Part shown: one piece after another, positions 18,077-26,684 of the stretch | Layout: every line of letters begins with the position of its first letter | How positions within the stretch are numbered: the first letter of the stretch is position 1 | NCBI GenBank assembly: GCA_003248755.1 | Contig: QFQW01000003.1 | Location: 1-64,000, forward strand | DNA length: 64,000 bases | Direction of reading: 5' to 3' | From: Chryseobacterium sp. | Lineage (GTDB): Bacteria; Bacteroidota; Bacteroidia; Flavobacteriales; Weeksellaceae | The notes under the pieces: model-generated | Databases searched by the model: none | Told to the model about the DNA's origin: nothing | The model's input: the letters and a program-made list of their open reading frames with translations, nothing else | Program-made: the position numbers and the translations under genes

Positions 18077-18979
18077 ATGAAGAGAATTTTCTCTCCCGGT
18101 AAATTAATGCTTACCTCAGAATATGTTGCTGTTGATGGAGCTCTTGTTCTGGCTGTTCCAACTAGGCTTGGACAAGAGCTTTTTTATACAGAGGTTGAAG
18201 ACCAAAAGGCATTGATGTTTTGGGAAGCTTATCATCAGAATCAATTATGGCTAAAGGCTAAAATTGATTATAAAAATTGGAAAATTATTGAAACTAATGA
18301 TTCCAAAGCTTCAGATTTCATTCTTAAAACGCTCAAAAATGTTCAGAATCTTTCTGGAACCAAACTAAAAAGTAATACATCTTATCACATCAAAACCAAT
18401 CTTCAGTTTCCTTCAGACTTCGGATTAGGAAGCAGTTCTACCTTGATGGCCAACCTTGCAGAATGGGCAGCTATAGATGCTTTTATTCTGAACGAAATCA
18501 GTTTAGGAGGAAGCGGTTATGATGTTGCTGTTGCTAAAGAAAAATCTGCAATTCTCTACAGCCGTTTTCCGGAAAGGACTTATCATAAAATTGATTTCAA
18601 TCCGAGTTTCAAAAATGAACTGATTTTCATTCATCTCAACCAAAAGCAAGATACAAGAGAAGGGATTTCTCATTATAAGTCCAAGCCGACTTCAACGGAA
18701 TTAATCAATGACTATTCTAAATTAACCAAAAGGATTGTTAACAGTCAGGATTTGGAAGAATTTTCGGAATTAATGACAATTCACGAGCAAAAACTGTCCG
18801 ATTTTCTAGGAACGCCAACCGTAAAAGAAAAATATTTTCAAAATTGCCCAAGCTTTGTCAAAAGTTTGGGAGCTTGGGGAGGAGATTTCGTTCTTGCATC
18901 CAAATTTGGAGATTACCAAGACTATTTCAAAGAGCAAGGTTTCACCAAAATATTTTCTTGGAAAGATTTAATTAATTGA
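18077..18979 (+). CDS. GYDIA-family GHMP kinase
   Basis: This is a small-molecule kinase of the galactokinase/homoserine/mevalonate/phosphomevalonate superfamily, 300 residues from ATG 18077 (MKRIFSPGKLMLTSEY). An upstream in-frame start would translate through the REP array and is rejected. The ATP-binding motif is PSDFGLGSSSTLMANLAEW (about 115-133). GGSGYDVA (about 148) is the variant GYDIA signature that names this Bacteroidota family. The family is usually suspected to act on mevalonate, since Flavobacteriia make isoprenoids by the mevalonate route, but the substrate is not settled. pckA follows with its own promoter. Confidence 0.85.
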   Translation: MKRIFSPGKLMLTSEYVAVDGALVLAVPTRLGQELFYTEVEDQKALMFWEAYHQNQLWLKAKIDYKNWKIIETNDSKASDFILKTLKNVQNLSGTKLKSNTSYHIKTNLQFPSDFGLGSSSTLMANLAEWAAIDAFILNEISLGGSGYDVAVAKEKSAILYSRFPERTYHKIDFNPSFKNELIFIHLNQKQDTREGISHYKSKPTSTELINDYSKLTKRIVNSQDLEEFSELMTIHEQKLSDFLGTPTVKEKYFQNCPSFVKSLGAWGGDFVLASKFGDYQDYFKEQGFTKIFSWKDLIN

Positions 18980-19033
18980 TTATTAACTAAATATAAAATT
19001 TTGTTTAACTGATGAAAGTCAGTTTATAAAAAC

Positions 19034-19063
19034 TTTGATAATTCGCCGATATTTTTACATTTG
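19034..19063 (+). promoter_or_regulatory. Promoter of pckA
   Basis: TTTG at 19034-19037, an 18-nt spacer, then TACATTTG at 19056-19063: a full Bacteroidota sigma-ABfr-type promoter, with ATG at 19097 giving a leader of about 25 nt. Upstream, AACTGA / TCAGTT (19007-19024) forms a small dyad that could be an operator. Confidence 0.75.
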
Positions 19064-19096
19064 TCCCAACACCCTTAATCTTCAAAAAAATTAAAA

Positions 19097-20710
19097 ATGG
19101 ACAAGTTAAAATCTTATCTTGAACGTCAAGGTATTTTTAATCCGAAAGAGATTATTCACAATCCAACTTACGAAGAAATTTTTCAGGCGGAAATGGACCC
19201 AAGCAATTCCGGATTTGCTAAAGGCGTTTTGACAAAGTCAGGAGCGGTGGCTGTAAAAACGGGAATTTTTACGGGCAGGTCTCCAAAAGACAGATATATT
19301 GTAAAAGACAATATCACTCAGGATACGATTTGGTGGGACGGAAACATCAACCGCCCAACTACAGTCGAAGTTTTTGATGAGTTAAAAGATATCGTAACCA
19401 AAGACCTTTCTGGGGGCACAATCTACGTTATCGATACGTTTTGTGGTTCTAATGAGGATACGAGACTGAAAGTAAGATTCGTGACAAAAGTAGCTTGGCA
19501 GGCTCATTTTGTGATGAATATGTTCATCCGTCCTTCTCATTATGACCTTCAGAATTATGGAGAACCGGATTTTGTGGTCATCAATTCTTCCGAATCTGTG
19601 AATCCTAATTGGGAGCAGCACGGTCTTAACTCAGAAGTATTTGTTATGTTCGATTTGACAAAGAAAATGCAGATTATCGGCGGAACCTGGTACGGTGGTG
19701 AGATGAAAAAGGGAATGTTTTCCATTATGAACTATTACCTTCCCCTGAAAGGGATGGCATCTATGCACTGCTCAGCCAACGTGGGAGAGGACGGTGATGT
19801 GGCTGTTTTCTTCGGGCTTTCCGGAACGGGGAAAACAACATTGTCTGCAGACCCGAAACGTTATCTGATTGGAGATGACGAGCACGGTTGGGATAACAAT
19901 GGTGTTTTTAATTACGAAGGTGGTTGCTACGCCAAAGTGATTGACCTTAGTAAAGAAAAAGAACCGGATATTTACGGTGCTATCAGAAGAGATGCATTGC
20001 TGGAAAATGTGGTTACAGATAATGAAGGCAATGTAGATTACGCCGATGGTTCTATTACCGAAAATACAAGAGTTTCCTATCCTATTTATCATATCAGCAA
20101 AATTGTTTTGCCTTCTAAGGCTGGTCACGCAAGCAAAATCATTTATCTGTCTGCTGATGCATTCGGAGTTTTGCCTCCGGTTTCTATCTTGACAGACCAG
20201 CAGGCACAATACCATTTTCTTTGTGGATATACATCTAAATTAGCAGGAACAGAATTAGGAATTACAGAACCTACACCTTCTTTCTCACCGGCATTTGGAG
20301 AAGCATTTCTGACGCTTCATCCAACAATGTATTCCAAAACATTAATTGGGAAAATGAAAGAACACGGTGCAAAAGCATATTTGGTAAATACAGGTTGGAA
20401 CGGAACCGGGAAAAGAATTTCCCTGAAAGATACCAGGGCAATCATCGATGCGATTATTGATGGAAGTATTGATAAAGCAGAAACTAATAAAGTCCCTGTA
20501 ATGAATCTGGAATTCCCTGTTGCATTGCCGAATGTTTCAGAAAATATCCTTGACCCAAGAGATACTTATGAGAATAATTCTGACTGGGAAGCTAAAGCTA
20601 AAGATTTGGCTGCGAGATACATCAAATATTTTGAGCAGTTTACAGATAATGACGAAGCTCTGGAGTTGGTTTCTTCGGGACCAATTTTATCAGAGGTTCC
20701 TCAAGACTAA
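19097..20710 (+). CDS. pckA: Phosphoenolpyruvate carboxykinase (ATP)
   Basis: PckA converts oxaloacetate and ATP to PEP, CO2 and ADP, the entry step of gluconeogenesis. The product has 537 residues, normal for the ATP-type enzyme. [11 protein letters not shown] lies near residues 58-68 and [15 protein letters not shown] at about 196-210. The kinase P-loop GLSGTGKTT is at 240-248, LIGDDEHGW follows, and the adenine/metal region [13 protein letters not shown] comes later. It is preceded by a complete promoter and followed by a strong terminator, so it is monocistronic. Confidence 0.97.
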   Translation: MDKLKSYLERQGIFNPKEIIHNPTYEEIFQAEMDPSNSGFAKGVLTKSGAVAVKTGIFTGRSPKDRYIVKDNITQDTIWWDGNINRPTTVEVFDELKDIVTKDLSGGTIYVIDTFCGSNEDTRLKVRFVTKVAWQAHFVMNMFIRPSHYDLQNYGEPDFVVINSSESVNPNWEQHGLNSEVFVMFDLTKKMQIIGGTWYGGEMKKGMFSIMNYYLPLKGMASMHCSANVGEDGDVAVFFGLSGTGKTTLSADPKRYLIGDDEHGWDNNGVFNYEGGCYAKVIDLSKEKEPDIYGAIRRDALLENVVTDNEGNVDYADGSITENTRVSYPIYHISKIVLPSKAGHASKIIYLSADAFGVLPPVSILTDQQAQYHFLCGYTSKLAGTELGITEPTPSFSPAFGEAFLTLHPTMYSKTLIGKMKEHGAKAYLVNTGWNGTGKRISLKDTRAIIDAIIDGSIDKAETNKVPVMNLEFPVALPNVSENILDPRDTYENNSDWEAKAKDLAARYIKYFEQFTDNDEALELVSSGPILSEVPQD

Positions 20711-20716
20711 AATAGA

Positions 20717-20742
20717 AACGCTTCCAATTTTGGAAGCGTTTT
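20717..20742. terminator. Bidirectional terminator between pckA and the MBL hydrolase
   Basis: AAACGCTTCCA, loop ATTT, TGGAAGCGTTT then T8 on the plus strand. It lies between convergent genes and has A-rich sequence on its left, so it can serve both. Confidence 0.88.
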
Positions 20743-20787
20743 TTTTATTTACAAGGTTTCGAGAGCTTCGGCCTGACTCTAATTTTA

Positions 20788-21426
20788 TTATTTCAAAAAA
20801 GGATTGTGCTCTTTTTCGAAACCAATCGATGTTGGTTCTCCGTGTCCGCTGTAAACTTTGGTGTTTTCCGGTAAAGTCAGTATTTTATTTTTTATACTTG
20901 AAATTAATTGTTCATAATCGCCTTTATACAGGTCAGTTCTCCCAATGCTCATCATAAAAAGTGCATCTCCGGAGATCACAAATTCATTACTTTGGTTATA
21001 AAAAGCCACACTTCCCGGCGAATGCCCAGGAACATCATAGATATCAATGATTTCTGAACCCAAGTTTAATTTTTCACCTTCTTTAATATGCTGAATCTCT
21101 CCTTTGAAAGCGGGAAAGAAAAAGCCATAATTTTTAGCTGTAAAAGAGGCGCGGTCAAGAATTTCCATCTCATCATGATGAATCAGAACCGGAACATCAA
21201 ACGTGTCATAAGCCCATTGCAAACCGATAATATGGTCGATATGTGCGTGGGTCAATAAAATATTGGTAATTTTCAATCCTTTTTCTTTGATGAAATTATG
21301 AAGAGTTTCTGTTTCGGCTTCAGGCATATTTCCCGGATCGATAAGAAAAGCGTCCTTTTCATCGTTATAAATGATATATGTATTCTCAGAAAATGGATTA
21401 AATGCAAAGGATTTTACGTGCAACAT
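20788..21426 (-). CDS. MBL-fold metallo-hydrolase (glyoxalase II-like)
   Basis: The product has 212 residues from the ATG whose complement ends at 21426 (MLHVKSFAFNPFSENTYII). A further upstream start is less like the family. The binuclear metal site is visible: LLTHAHIDHIIGL (HxHxDH), GHSPGSVAF, SGDALF and VYSGHGEP. Relatives are hydroxyacylglutathione hydrolase-like or persulfide dioxygenase-like enzymes. Because this lineage makes bacillithiol (bshC at 13.2 kb), a bacillithiol-linked thioester hydrolase is possible, but the sequence alone does not fix the substrate. It is divergent from the Plug gene, with 45 bases between the starts. Confidence 0.9.
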   Translation of the reverse strand: MLHVKSFAFNPFSENTYIIYNDEKDAFLIDPGNMPEAETETLHNFIKEKGLKITNILLTHAHIDHIIGLQWAYDTFDVPVLIHHDEMEILDRASFTAKNYGFFFPAFKGEIQHIKEGEKLNLGSEIIDIYDVPGHSPGSVAFYNQSNEFVISGDALFMMSIGRTDLYKGDYEQLISSIKNKILTLPENTKVYSGHGEPTSIGFEKEHNPFLK

Positions 21427-21471
21427 TCTTTTTAATTTAGATGTAAAAATATAAAACATTAACTTAGCATT

Positions 21472-22683
21472 ATGAAGCTAACTAGACTATTTTTCTTTTT
21501 TTTAAGTATTATTTCTTTTGCGCAAGAAATTAAAAGTGTTCAGGTTTTCAATCCGAAAACAAATGATGAAACACCTATTATTGCTAAAGGTGAACAATTA
21601 GTGCTGAGATTTGATGATTTATCCAACTCAAGTCAGATTTATAGATATACTTACAAACATTATAATAGAAATTGGGAAGAAGATGGTCTTTTTTTTACAG
21701 AATTTGCTAATGGAAGCATGAATGCATTAATAGAAAATTTTCAATATTCATTCAATACTTATCAAAAATATACGCATTACGAGTTGGCTTTTCCAAATGA
21801 AAAGATTCAGCCTAAGATTTCAGGAAATTATGAGATTATTGTTTATAAGGATTCTCAAGATAAACCATTGTTTACAAAAAGATTCTGTATCTACGAAGAT
21901 GGCGCTAACTTAGGAATTAACGTAACAAGATTCATTGATGCAAAAAATCCAAATCTAAAACAAAGAATAGAAATTCAAGCAACCGGAAATGGGGCAGGAA
22001 TTACAAATAATCTGTCGTCTCTTTCTTTAAGTGTTATTCAAAATAACAATTGGGGAATTTCTTTGAGAAACCTGCGTCCAAGTTCCACAATGGGAAATCA
22101 GCTTTTGTTTCAGCAACTTAATTTAGCTTTTCCCGGGAATAACGAGTATTATTATTTTGATAACAAAATCATTAATCAGGCAATGGATATGGTTGCTAAT
22201 ACGGAAAACATAGATGGCAGAAATTATACTTATCTTCATCCTGTTTGGGCTTATCCGGGAGATTATCAATACCAGCCAGACGTTAACGGAGCTTATTACT
22301 TCCGAAGAAATGATCTAGGAATTGAAAGAAATGCCGATAGAGAAGCAGATTATGCCTGGGTTTATTTTGCTTTGGATAGTCAGAAATCGGATAAAGAATT
22401 TTATGTTTTGGGAATGTTCAATGATTACAAAGCTGACAAGACAAGCCAAATGCAATATGATGAGAAAGCTCAAAAGTATATCGCAAAAATCTATTTGAAA
22501 CAAGGTTTTTATAATTACATCATTGCTACTAAAGATACGGATGGAAAACTGAATTATGGAGAAGTAAATGGAAACTTCTGGCAAACAGAGAATCTTTATC
22601 AAGCGTTTTTATATTACACACCTTTCGGAAGAAACTTCGATGGATTGATTGGTTATGGGGAATTTAGAACACCCGTGAGATAA
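21472..22683 (+). CDS. Type IX secretion system Plug protein (DUF5103 family)
   Basis: The product has 403 residues with a signal peptide (about 1-17, IISFAQ). An N-terminal immunoglobulin-like/beta domain of the former DUF5103 type carries IYRYTYKHYNRNWEEDGLFF and a family-typical HYELAFPN stretch. The C-terminal part (FYVLGMFNDYKADKTSQM to YTPFGRNFDGLIGYG) completes the family. In Flavobacterium johnsoniae this family closes the periplasmic end of the SprA translocon. It supports an active T9SS, consistent with the sorting tail on the gene at 3967. No other T9SS core gene is in the window. Confidence 0.85.
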   Translation: MKLTRLFFFFLSIISFAQEIKSVQVFNPKTNDETPIIAKGEQLVLRFDDLSNSSQIYRYTYKHYNRNWEEDGLFFTEFANGSMNALIENFQYSFNTYQKYTHYELAFPNEKIQPKISGNYEIIVYKDSQDKPLFTKRFCIYEDGANLGINVTRFIDAKNPNLKQRIEIQATGNGAGITNNLSSLSLSVIQNNNWGISLRNLRPSSTMGNQLLFQQLNLAFPGNNEYYYFDNKIINQAMDMVANTENIDGRNYTYLHPVWAYPGDYQYQPDVNGAYYFRRNDLGIERNADREADYAWVYFALDSQKSDKEFYVLGMFNDYKADKTSQMQYDEKAQKYIAKIYLKQGFYNYIIATKDTDGKLNYGEVNGNFWQTENLYQAFLYYTPFGRNFDGLIGYGEFRTPVR

Positions 22684-22829
22684 GATTATCAGGCATCAAT
22701 AAATCAATACTAGAATTATTAAAAATATTGAATCTAATTGCCGTTTTTAAAACCAAATATATTTAGAGTTTAATTTATTTTAAAGTCTTTTGGAACATTT
22801 TTCGCTATCTTTCTGGAAACAAAAATCTT

Positions 22830-23123
22830 ATGGAATTACTCTTCGAAAACAAAAAATCCGGGAATGGTGGATTTATTTCAATGAAAAATCATCAGGAAGA
22901 AATTGGCAGACTGACTTACACCATTGTTCCGGAACTTAAAAAACTGATCGTAAGTTATGTGATGGTTTTTCCTAAGTTTGAAGGAAAAGGTCTTGGAAAA
23001 AAATTGGTAGAAAAGTCAGTGGAATTTGCAAGAAAAAATGGATGGTCTATAAAAGCTCATTGTTCTTATGCGCATTCTGTTCTTAGTAGAAAGGAAGATG
23101 TTGAGGATGTGTTTGTTGCATAG
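22830..23123 (+). CDS. GNAT-family N-acetyltransferase (YidJ-like, short form)
   Basis: The product has 97 residues. It is the small single-domain GNAT type, with the acetyl-CoA pyrophosphate loop FPKFEGKGLGKKLVEKSVEFA (read in two halves around KGLG) and a following Ala/Asn-type helix. IGRLTYTIVPELKKLIVSYVMV gives the core strands. The substrate is unknown. It ends 47 bases before a terminator shared with the convergent rho gene. The 146-base gap before it has only a weak TATCTTTC box. Confidence 0.85.
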   Translation: MELLFENKKSGNGGFISMKNHQEEIGRLTYTIVPELKKLIVSYVMVFPKFEGKGLGKKLVEKSVEFARKNGWSIKAHCSYAHSVLSRKEDVEDVFVA

Positions 23124-23169
23124 TTTGACAAAAAAACATTTTATATGATTCTCCAACTCCGCTTAATAA

Positions 23170-23203
23170 AAAAGCTCCAGGTCAATTACGATCCGGAGCT
23201 TTT
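23170..23203. terminator. Bidirectional terminator between the GNAT gene and rho
   Basis: AAAAGCTCC (23170-23178) pairs with GGAGCTTTT (23195-23203) around a 16-base loop; T-rich on the right, A-rich on the left, between convergent genes. Confidence 0.75.
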
Positions 23204-23216
23204 ATTTTTAATTATC

Positions 23217-24995
23217 TTATCTATTCATCGACATCAGAAATTCTTCATTATTTCTAGTGCCTTTGATTTGTTTCTGAACAAATTCCATAGCTTCCAAAGG
23301 ATTCATATCTGCCAGATATTTTCTCATAATCCACATGCGCTGTTGTGTAGCCTCATCCAAAAGAAGATCATCTCTTCTTGTACTTGAAGCAACCAAATCT
23401 ACAGCTGGATAAATACGTTTATTGGCAATTTTTCTGTCTAATTGCAATTCCATATTTCCTGTTCCTTTGAACTCTTCGAAGATAACCTCGTCCATTTTGG
23501 AACCTGTATCAATCAAAGCAGTCGCAATAATTGTAAGAGAACCTCCATTTTCAATTTTTCTAGCTGCTCCGAAGAAACGTTTTGGTCTGTGAAGGGCATT
23601 AGCATCCACACCGCCGGAAAGAATCTTTCCAGAAGCAGGTGTCACAGTGTTATAAGCTCTTGCCAATCTTGTGATTGAGTCCAATAGAATCACAACATCG
23701 TGACCACATTCTACCATTCTTTGCGCTTTCGATAAAACCAAGTTCGCCACTTTTACGTGTTTGTCAGCCGCTTCATCAAATGTAGATGCAATCACTTCTG
23801 CATTTACGCTTCTTTGCATATCGGTAACTTCTTCAGGTCTTTCATCGATTAGAAGAACCATCATATAAGCTTCCGGATGATTGGCAGAAATAGCATTGGC
23901 GATATCTTTCAGTAAAATAGTTTTACCTGTTTTCGGCTGTGCAACAATCATTGCTCTTTGTCCTTTCCCAATTGGTGCAAAAAGATCTACAATTCTTGTA
24001 GAAAGTGTTGAACCTTTTCCTGCCAGATTAAATTTTTCTTGAGGAAAAAGGGGTGTAAGATATTCGAAAGCGACACGATCTTTGATGAAAGCCAAATCTC
24101 GTCCGTTAACTTCTATTGGTTTCAAAAGAGAGAAATATTTTTCGCCTTCTTTTGGCAATCTAACAAATCCTTTTACAGTATCTCCCGTTTTCAAGCCATA
24201 ATTTCTGATTTGATTGGTAGAAACATAAACGTCGTCCGGAGAAGAAATATAACTAAAATCAGAAGAACGAAGGAATCCGTAATTATCTGGAAGAATCTCC
24301 AAAACACCTTCAATTGTAATCAATCCATCAAAGTTAAATTCTTTTTTAGGAGAATTATCCGCTTGATTTTCCGGTTGTTCTTTTTGATTGTTGTGTTGGG
24401 GAGAATTAGGGTTTTGTGTTTTCTGCTGACCTCTGTTGTTATTGGTCTTTTGTTGTTGCTGACGATTATTTTGCTGTTGTTGCTGTCTTTGCTGAGGTTT
24501 TGCATCCTCTGTTTTGTCATCAGTCTTAGGAGAAGTTTCTGAGTTTGGAGTTGTTTCCATGGTTATATCATTAGAAACCTCTTCTTTATTTTCAGTTACT
24601 GCAATTCTTGTTCTCGGCTGTTTTTTCTTTGGAGGATTCGGCTTTTTAGCTTCCTCCGTTGCAGCTGGAGTTTCTGCAGTTACAGGAACTTCTGCGACAA
24701 CAACTTCGTCAATAGAGGCTTCTGCTTCTTGTTTTGGTTTTTCTGCAGGTTTTCTTCCTCTTTTCTTTGCCGGGGAATTTTTTTCTGTAGAATTCTCTTC
24801 TTTGTTGTTCGTCATATTCTCTTGAGTAGCGTTAAGATAATCTTTAATGATTTTTGGATTAGAAGCCTGATAATCCAGAATAGCGAAAACTGTTTCTTCT
24901 GGAGAGCTTTTCTTTGCCAATTTAACGCCTAGATCTTTAGAAAGTTGAGCCAATTCCTCGTCGGATTTTGACCGTAGCGTTTCAATATTAAACAT
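23217..24995 (-). CDS. rho: Transcription termination factor Rho with long low-complexity insertion
   Basis: Rho is a hexameric RNA helicase that ends transcription. The product has 592 residues from the ATG at 24995 ([15 protein letters not shown]). Order: Rho_N/SAP-like helices (about 1-45), a disordered insertion (about 50-218; Lys/Glu/Pro-rich, then Gln/Asn-rich with runs such as [15 protein letters not shown]), the cold-shock-like RNA-binding domain (about 222-290, [14 protein letters not shown]), and the RecA-like ATPase. The P-loop QPKTGKT is near 355 and [15 protein letters not shown] follows. E. coli Rho has 419 residues, so the excess is almost all the insertion, a known Bacteroidota trait. 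Transcription starts from a promoter overlapping that of the divergent DUF4293 gene. Confidence 0.97.
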   Translation of the reverse strand: MFNIETLRSKSDEELAQLSKDLGVKLAKKSSPEETVFAILDYQASNPKIIKDYLNATQENMTNNKEENSTEKNSPAKKRGRKPAEKPKQEAEASIDEVVVAEVPVTAETPAATEEAKKPNPPKKKQPRTRIAVTENKEEVSNDITMETTPNSETSPKTDDKTEDAKPQQRQQQQQNNRQQQQKTNNNRGQQKTQNPNSPQHNNQKEQPENQADNSPKKEFNFDGLITIEGVLEILPDNYGFLRSSDFSYISSPDDVYVSTNQIRNYGLKTGDTVKGFVRLPKEGEKYFSLLKPIEVNGRDLAFIKDRVAFEYLTPLFPQEKFNLAGKGSTLSTRIVDLFAPIGKGQRAMIVAQPKTGKTILLKDIANAISANHPEAYMMVLLIDERPEEVTDMQRSVNAEVIASTFDEAADKHVKVANLVLSKAQRMVECGHDVVILLDSITRLARAYNTVTPASGKILSGGVDANALHRPKRFFGAARKIENGGSLTIIATALIDTGSKMDEVIFEEFKGTGNMELQLDRKIANKRIYPAVDLVASSTRRDDLLLDEATQQRMWIMRKYLADMNPLEAMEFVQKQIKGTRNNEEFLMSMNR

Positions 24996-25082
24996 ATAAA
25001 TACGTAAAAGGGTAATTTTTATTTGTGTATAAGTAAGAATGAAAACCAGGTGGTTACCATTTTTAAATAGGTGATTACAATG

Positions 25083-25113
25083 CAAATCTACATTATTTTT
25101 TGAATTACGCAAA
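25083..25113 (-). promoter_or_regulatory. Promoter of rho
   Basis: On the minus strand: TTTG (25113-25110), 19 nt, TAGATTTG (25090-25083). This is a full match to the Bacteroidota consensus and gives a leader of about 80 nt before the rho ATG. Its -33 lies inside the spacer of the opposing promoter. Confidence 0.75.
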
Positions 25114-25129
25114 AATTATTTTATTTTTG
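25099..25129 (+). promoter_or_regulatory. Promoter of the DUF4293 gene
   Basis: TTTG (25099-25102), 19 nt, TATTTTTG (25122-25129), about 42 bases before ATG 25172. It shares DNA with the rho promoter on the other strand. Confidence 0.75.
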
Positions 25130-25171
25130 CAATCGATTTTAACCTTTTTTTATAAAGGATTTATAATAAGG

Positions 25172-25561
25172 ATGTTACAAAGAATACAAACAGTCTGGAT
25201 ATTTTTAGCAGTTTTAGGAGCATTATTCCTTAATCTAGCTGCGCAAGATTTCGATATATTTGGTGGAAATCTTACCATTAATATATCAACCGTTTTGTTA
25301 ATTGTAATTGGGCTTTTGAGCTTATTCAGTTTTAAAAACCGTAAAAGACAAATTTTGCTGAATAATATCAGCATCATTATAAACGCTTTGTTGATTGGTC
25401 TTTTGACGTATTGGCTACTAAATTTATCCGGAGGAATTCAGTTTCCTGAGAAGGGTATTGAGCCGGTTTTTTCATTGATTTCTATTATTTGTCTGCTTTT
25501 GGCAAACATCTACATCAGAAAAGATGAAAGGCTCGTAAAATCTGTGGACAGACTTCGATAG
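25172..25561 (+). CDS. DUF4293 family membrane protein
   Basis: The product has 129 residues. ATG 25172 gives the family start MLQRIQTVW; a longer in-frame start would run through the promoter. Four hydrophobic segments are visible (about 5-25, 38-57, 66-85, 95-113), separated by short basic loops such as KNRKRQ, so it is a small inner membrane protein. The family is specific to Bacteroidota, often found beside rho, and has no known function. The divergent pairing with rho on interleaved promoters suggests coupled expression. Confidence 0.85.
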   Translation: MLQRIQTVWIFLAVLGALFLNLAAQDFDIFGGNLTINISTVLLIVIGLLSLFSFKNRKRQILLNNISIIINALLIGLLTYWLLNLSGGIQFPEKGIEPVFSLISIICLLLANIYIRKDERLVKSVDRLR

Positions 25562-25586
25562 GCTTACGACGATTTTTTTGAGTGAG

Positions 25587-25614
25587 AACGGCTTCCTTTT
25601 GGAAGCTGTTTTTT
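25587..25614 (+). terminator. Terminator after the DUF4293 gene
   Basis: AACGGCTTCC, loop TTTT, GGAAGCTGTT then TTTT; the stem has one G-T wobble. Confidence 0.8.
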
Positions 25615-25701
25615 ATTTTAAAGATATTATATTTATACGCAATAATAAGTAACAAAAACCCCCTTCTTGATACTTATAATTTTTAAATCAAGAAATCTAG
25701 T

Positions 25702-26628
25702 ATGAAAAAAGTAATCTCCATTGTTTTAATTGCTCAATCGTTTCTGTCTTTTGCTCAGGATATTTCCAAAGAAAGAGTTGTCGGTATCGTCTCAACTTTG
25801 GCTTCTGATGAAATGAAAGGCAGGAAATTCGGAACACCTGAAAATGATAAAGCTGCGGAATACATCGCTCAGGAATTCAAAAAAAATAATCTGGATTACT
25901 GCTTCGGAGATTCTTATCTGATTCCTTTCGAGTACAAAGGACAAAAAGGTTACAATGTTTGTGGAATCAAAAAGGGAAAATCAGGACAGAGTTTGGCTTT
26001 TTCAGCGCATTTTGACCATATTGGAACTAATAACAAGGAAGGGGATAATATCTACAACGGAGCTGATGACGATGCAAGCGGAATTTCTACAGTGATTGGC
26101 TTGGCAGATTATTTTAAAGATAAAAAGACAGATTACTCAATGGTTTTTATGGCTTTCAATGCGGAGGAAATTGGATTGGTCGGGTCAAAAGCTTTATCCG
26201 AAAATCAAAATTTAAATCCCGTTTTCAATAATATCAAGGCTCTTTTCAATTTCGAAATGCTCGCAACGGAATCTCAGTTCGGGAAAAATGCGGTTTTTAT
26301 GACAGGCGATGAGTTGTCTGATTTTGATGAATTGATCAATGCAAACGCAGTCAATGGTTTAAAAGTTTATGCCGACCCATATCAGGGCCAGCAATTATTC
26401 TATAGGTCTGATAATGTGAATTTTGTAAAAAGAAAGATTATTGCGCATTCTATCTCGACAGTTGATATGAACAAGGCTTTCCATTATCACGCTGTGAATG
26501 ATGATATCAATATTGTAGATGCAGATAATCTGACAAACATCATCAATAATTTCGCTAAGACGATTGAAAAATTCAATACTAAAAACTTCCAGCCGAAGTA
26601 TAATGATAAGGTAAAATACGATTTCTAA
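25702..26628 (+). CDS. M28-family zinc peptidase, secreted
   Basis: The product has 308 residues, with a signal peptide (about 1-19, SFLSFAQ). The M28 fold shows two-zinc ligands: HFDHIG (about 109-114), the bridging Asp in GADDDASG, the catalytic Glu pair in NAEEIGLVGS, and later FNFEMLA and a His near IAHSISTVD. It probably acts as an aminopeptidase in the periplasm or outside the cell. An N-terminal segment LASDEMKGRKFGTPENDKAA is typical of these Bacteroidota enzymes. It is monocistronic; the next gene has its own -7 box. Confidence 0.92.
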   Translation: MKKVISIVLIAQSFLSFAQDISKERVVGIVSTLASDEMKGRKFGTPENDKAAEYIAQEFKKNNLDYCFGDSYLIPFEYKGQKGYNVCGIKKGKSGQSLAFSAHFDHIGTNNKEGDNIYNGADDDASGISTVIGLADYFKDKKTDYSMVFMAFNAEEIGLVGSKALSENQNLNPVFNNIKALFNFEMLATESQFGKNAVFMTGDELSDFDELINANAVNGLKVYADPYQGQQLFYRSDNVNFVKRKIIAHSISTVDMNKAFHYHAVNDDINIVDADNLTNIINNFAKTIEKFNTKNFQPKYNDKVKYDF

Positions 26629-26659
26629 CGTCTTGATAAACTAAGCTATTTATTTTCCG

Positions 26660-26667
26660 TATTTTTG
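26660..26667 (+). promoter_or_regulatory. -7 box TATTTTTG upstream of the ABC exporter
   Basis: TAnnTTTG match 17 bases before ATG 26685; a possible -33 TTG at 26633-26635 is 24 nt upstream, slightly long. Confidence 0.5.
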
Positions 26668-26684
26668 CCTTTCAATTTTTCTTA

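Noticed and set aside
23442..24932. Several plus-strand open frames across rho
   Set aside because: They are antisense shadows of the rho coding sequence with unlikely composition (runs of Leu, Phe and Ser) and no start context.
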